Shown in pieces: positions 5,335 through 5,338 of a stretch of DNA of 5,338 bases (position 1 is its first letter; each line of letters begins with the position of its first letter). The DNA is from Alphaproteobacteria bacterium (GTDB lineage: Bacteria; Pseudomonadota; Alphaproteobacteria; Micropepsales; Micropepsaceae), in contig CANGRN010000136.1 of NCBI GenBank assembly GCA_947455695.1, positions 1-5,338 of the forward strand, given 5' to 3'. Below the pieces are notes generated by a model. That model did not search any database, was not told the DNA's origin, and worked only from the letters and a program-made list of their open reading frames with translations. Position numbers and translations under genes: made by a program.

Positions 5335-5338
5335 CCCC

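Noticed and set aside
1..5338. CRISPR arrays, tRNA/rRNA genes, insertion sequences or phage genes
   Set aside because: No regularly spaced direct repeats, tRNA-like folds, transposase motifs or terminal inverted repeats were seen anywhere in the window.

Overview
The window is GC-rich with a short AT-richer gap. It looks like part of a proteobacterial chromosome, most likely an alphaproteobacterium. The reasons are an ExoD-family gene, a CybB-type cytochrome b561, a PilZ protein, GTG starts and FNR/FixK-type operator sites. The organism is inferred from gene content and base composition only.

Layout from left to right. (1) 1-204, minus strand: the N-terminal 68 codons of an ExoD-family membrane protein, running off the left edge. 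(2) 205-603: a gap of about 400 bp without a convincing gene. Its minus strand holds two overlapping open frames that may be a decayed small gene. (3) 604-3132, minus: a complete 842-aa P-type cation ATPase of the P2 (Ca2+-ATPase-like) architecture, with non-classical residues at the ion-binding positions. (4) 3221-3751, minus: a 176-aa four-helix cytochrome b561 that precedes the ATPase and probably shares its transcript. (5) 3810-3823: a perfect FNR/Anr/FixK-type palindrome upstream of the cytochrome gene. (6) 3872-4630, minus: a secreted, probably outer-membrane beta-barrel protein of the 'transporter'/MetA-like family. (7) 4631-4786: a divergent regulatory region with a second, almost identical FNR box at 4728-4741. 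(8) 4787-4978, plus: an unrecognised 63-aa charged helical protein. (9) 4993-5334, minus: a PilZ-domain protein convergent with it.

The most informative feature is regulatory. Two FNR-type boxes sharing the core cgcattgatNcagatca stand before three transcription units: cytochrome b561 with the ATPase, the outer-membrane protein, and the 63-aa protein. In the divergent region the box centre lies close to -41.5 from plausible -10 elements on both strands, the class II FNR/CRP geometry. This suggests a small block of oxygen-responsive, membrane-related genes (inner-membrane heme protein, ion pump, outer-membrane barrel, unknown small protein). The regulator itself is not in the window. ExoD and PilZ at the flanks concern the cell surface and c-di-GMP and need not belong to the same regulon.
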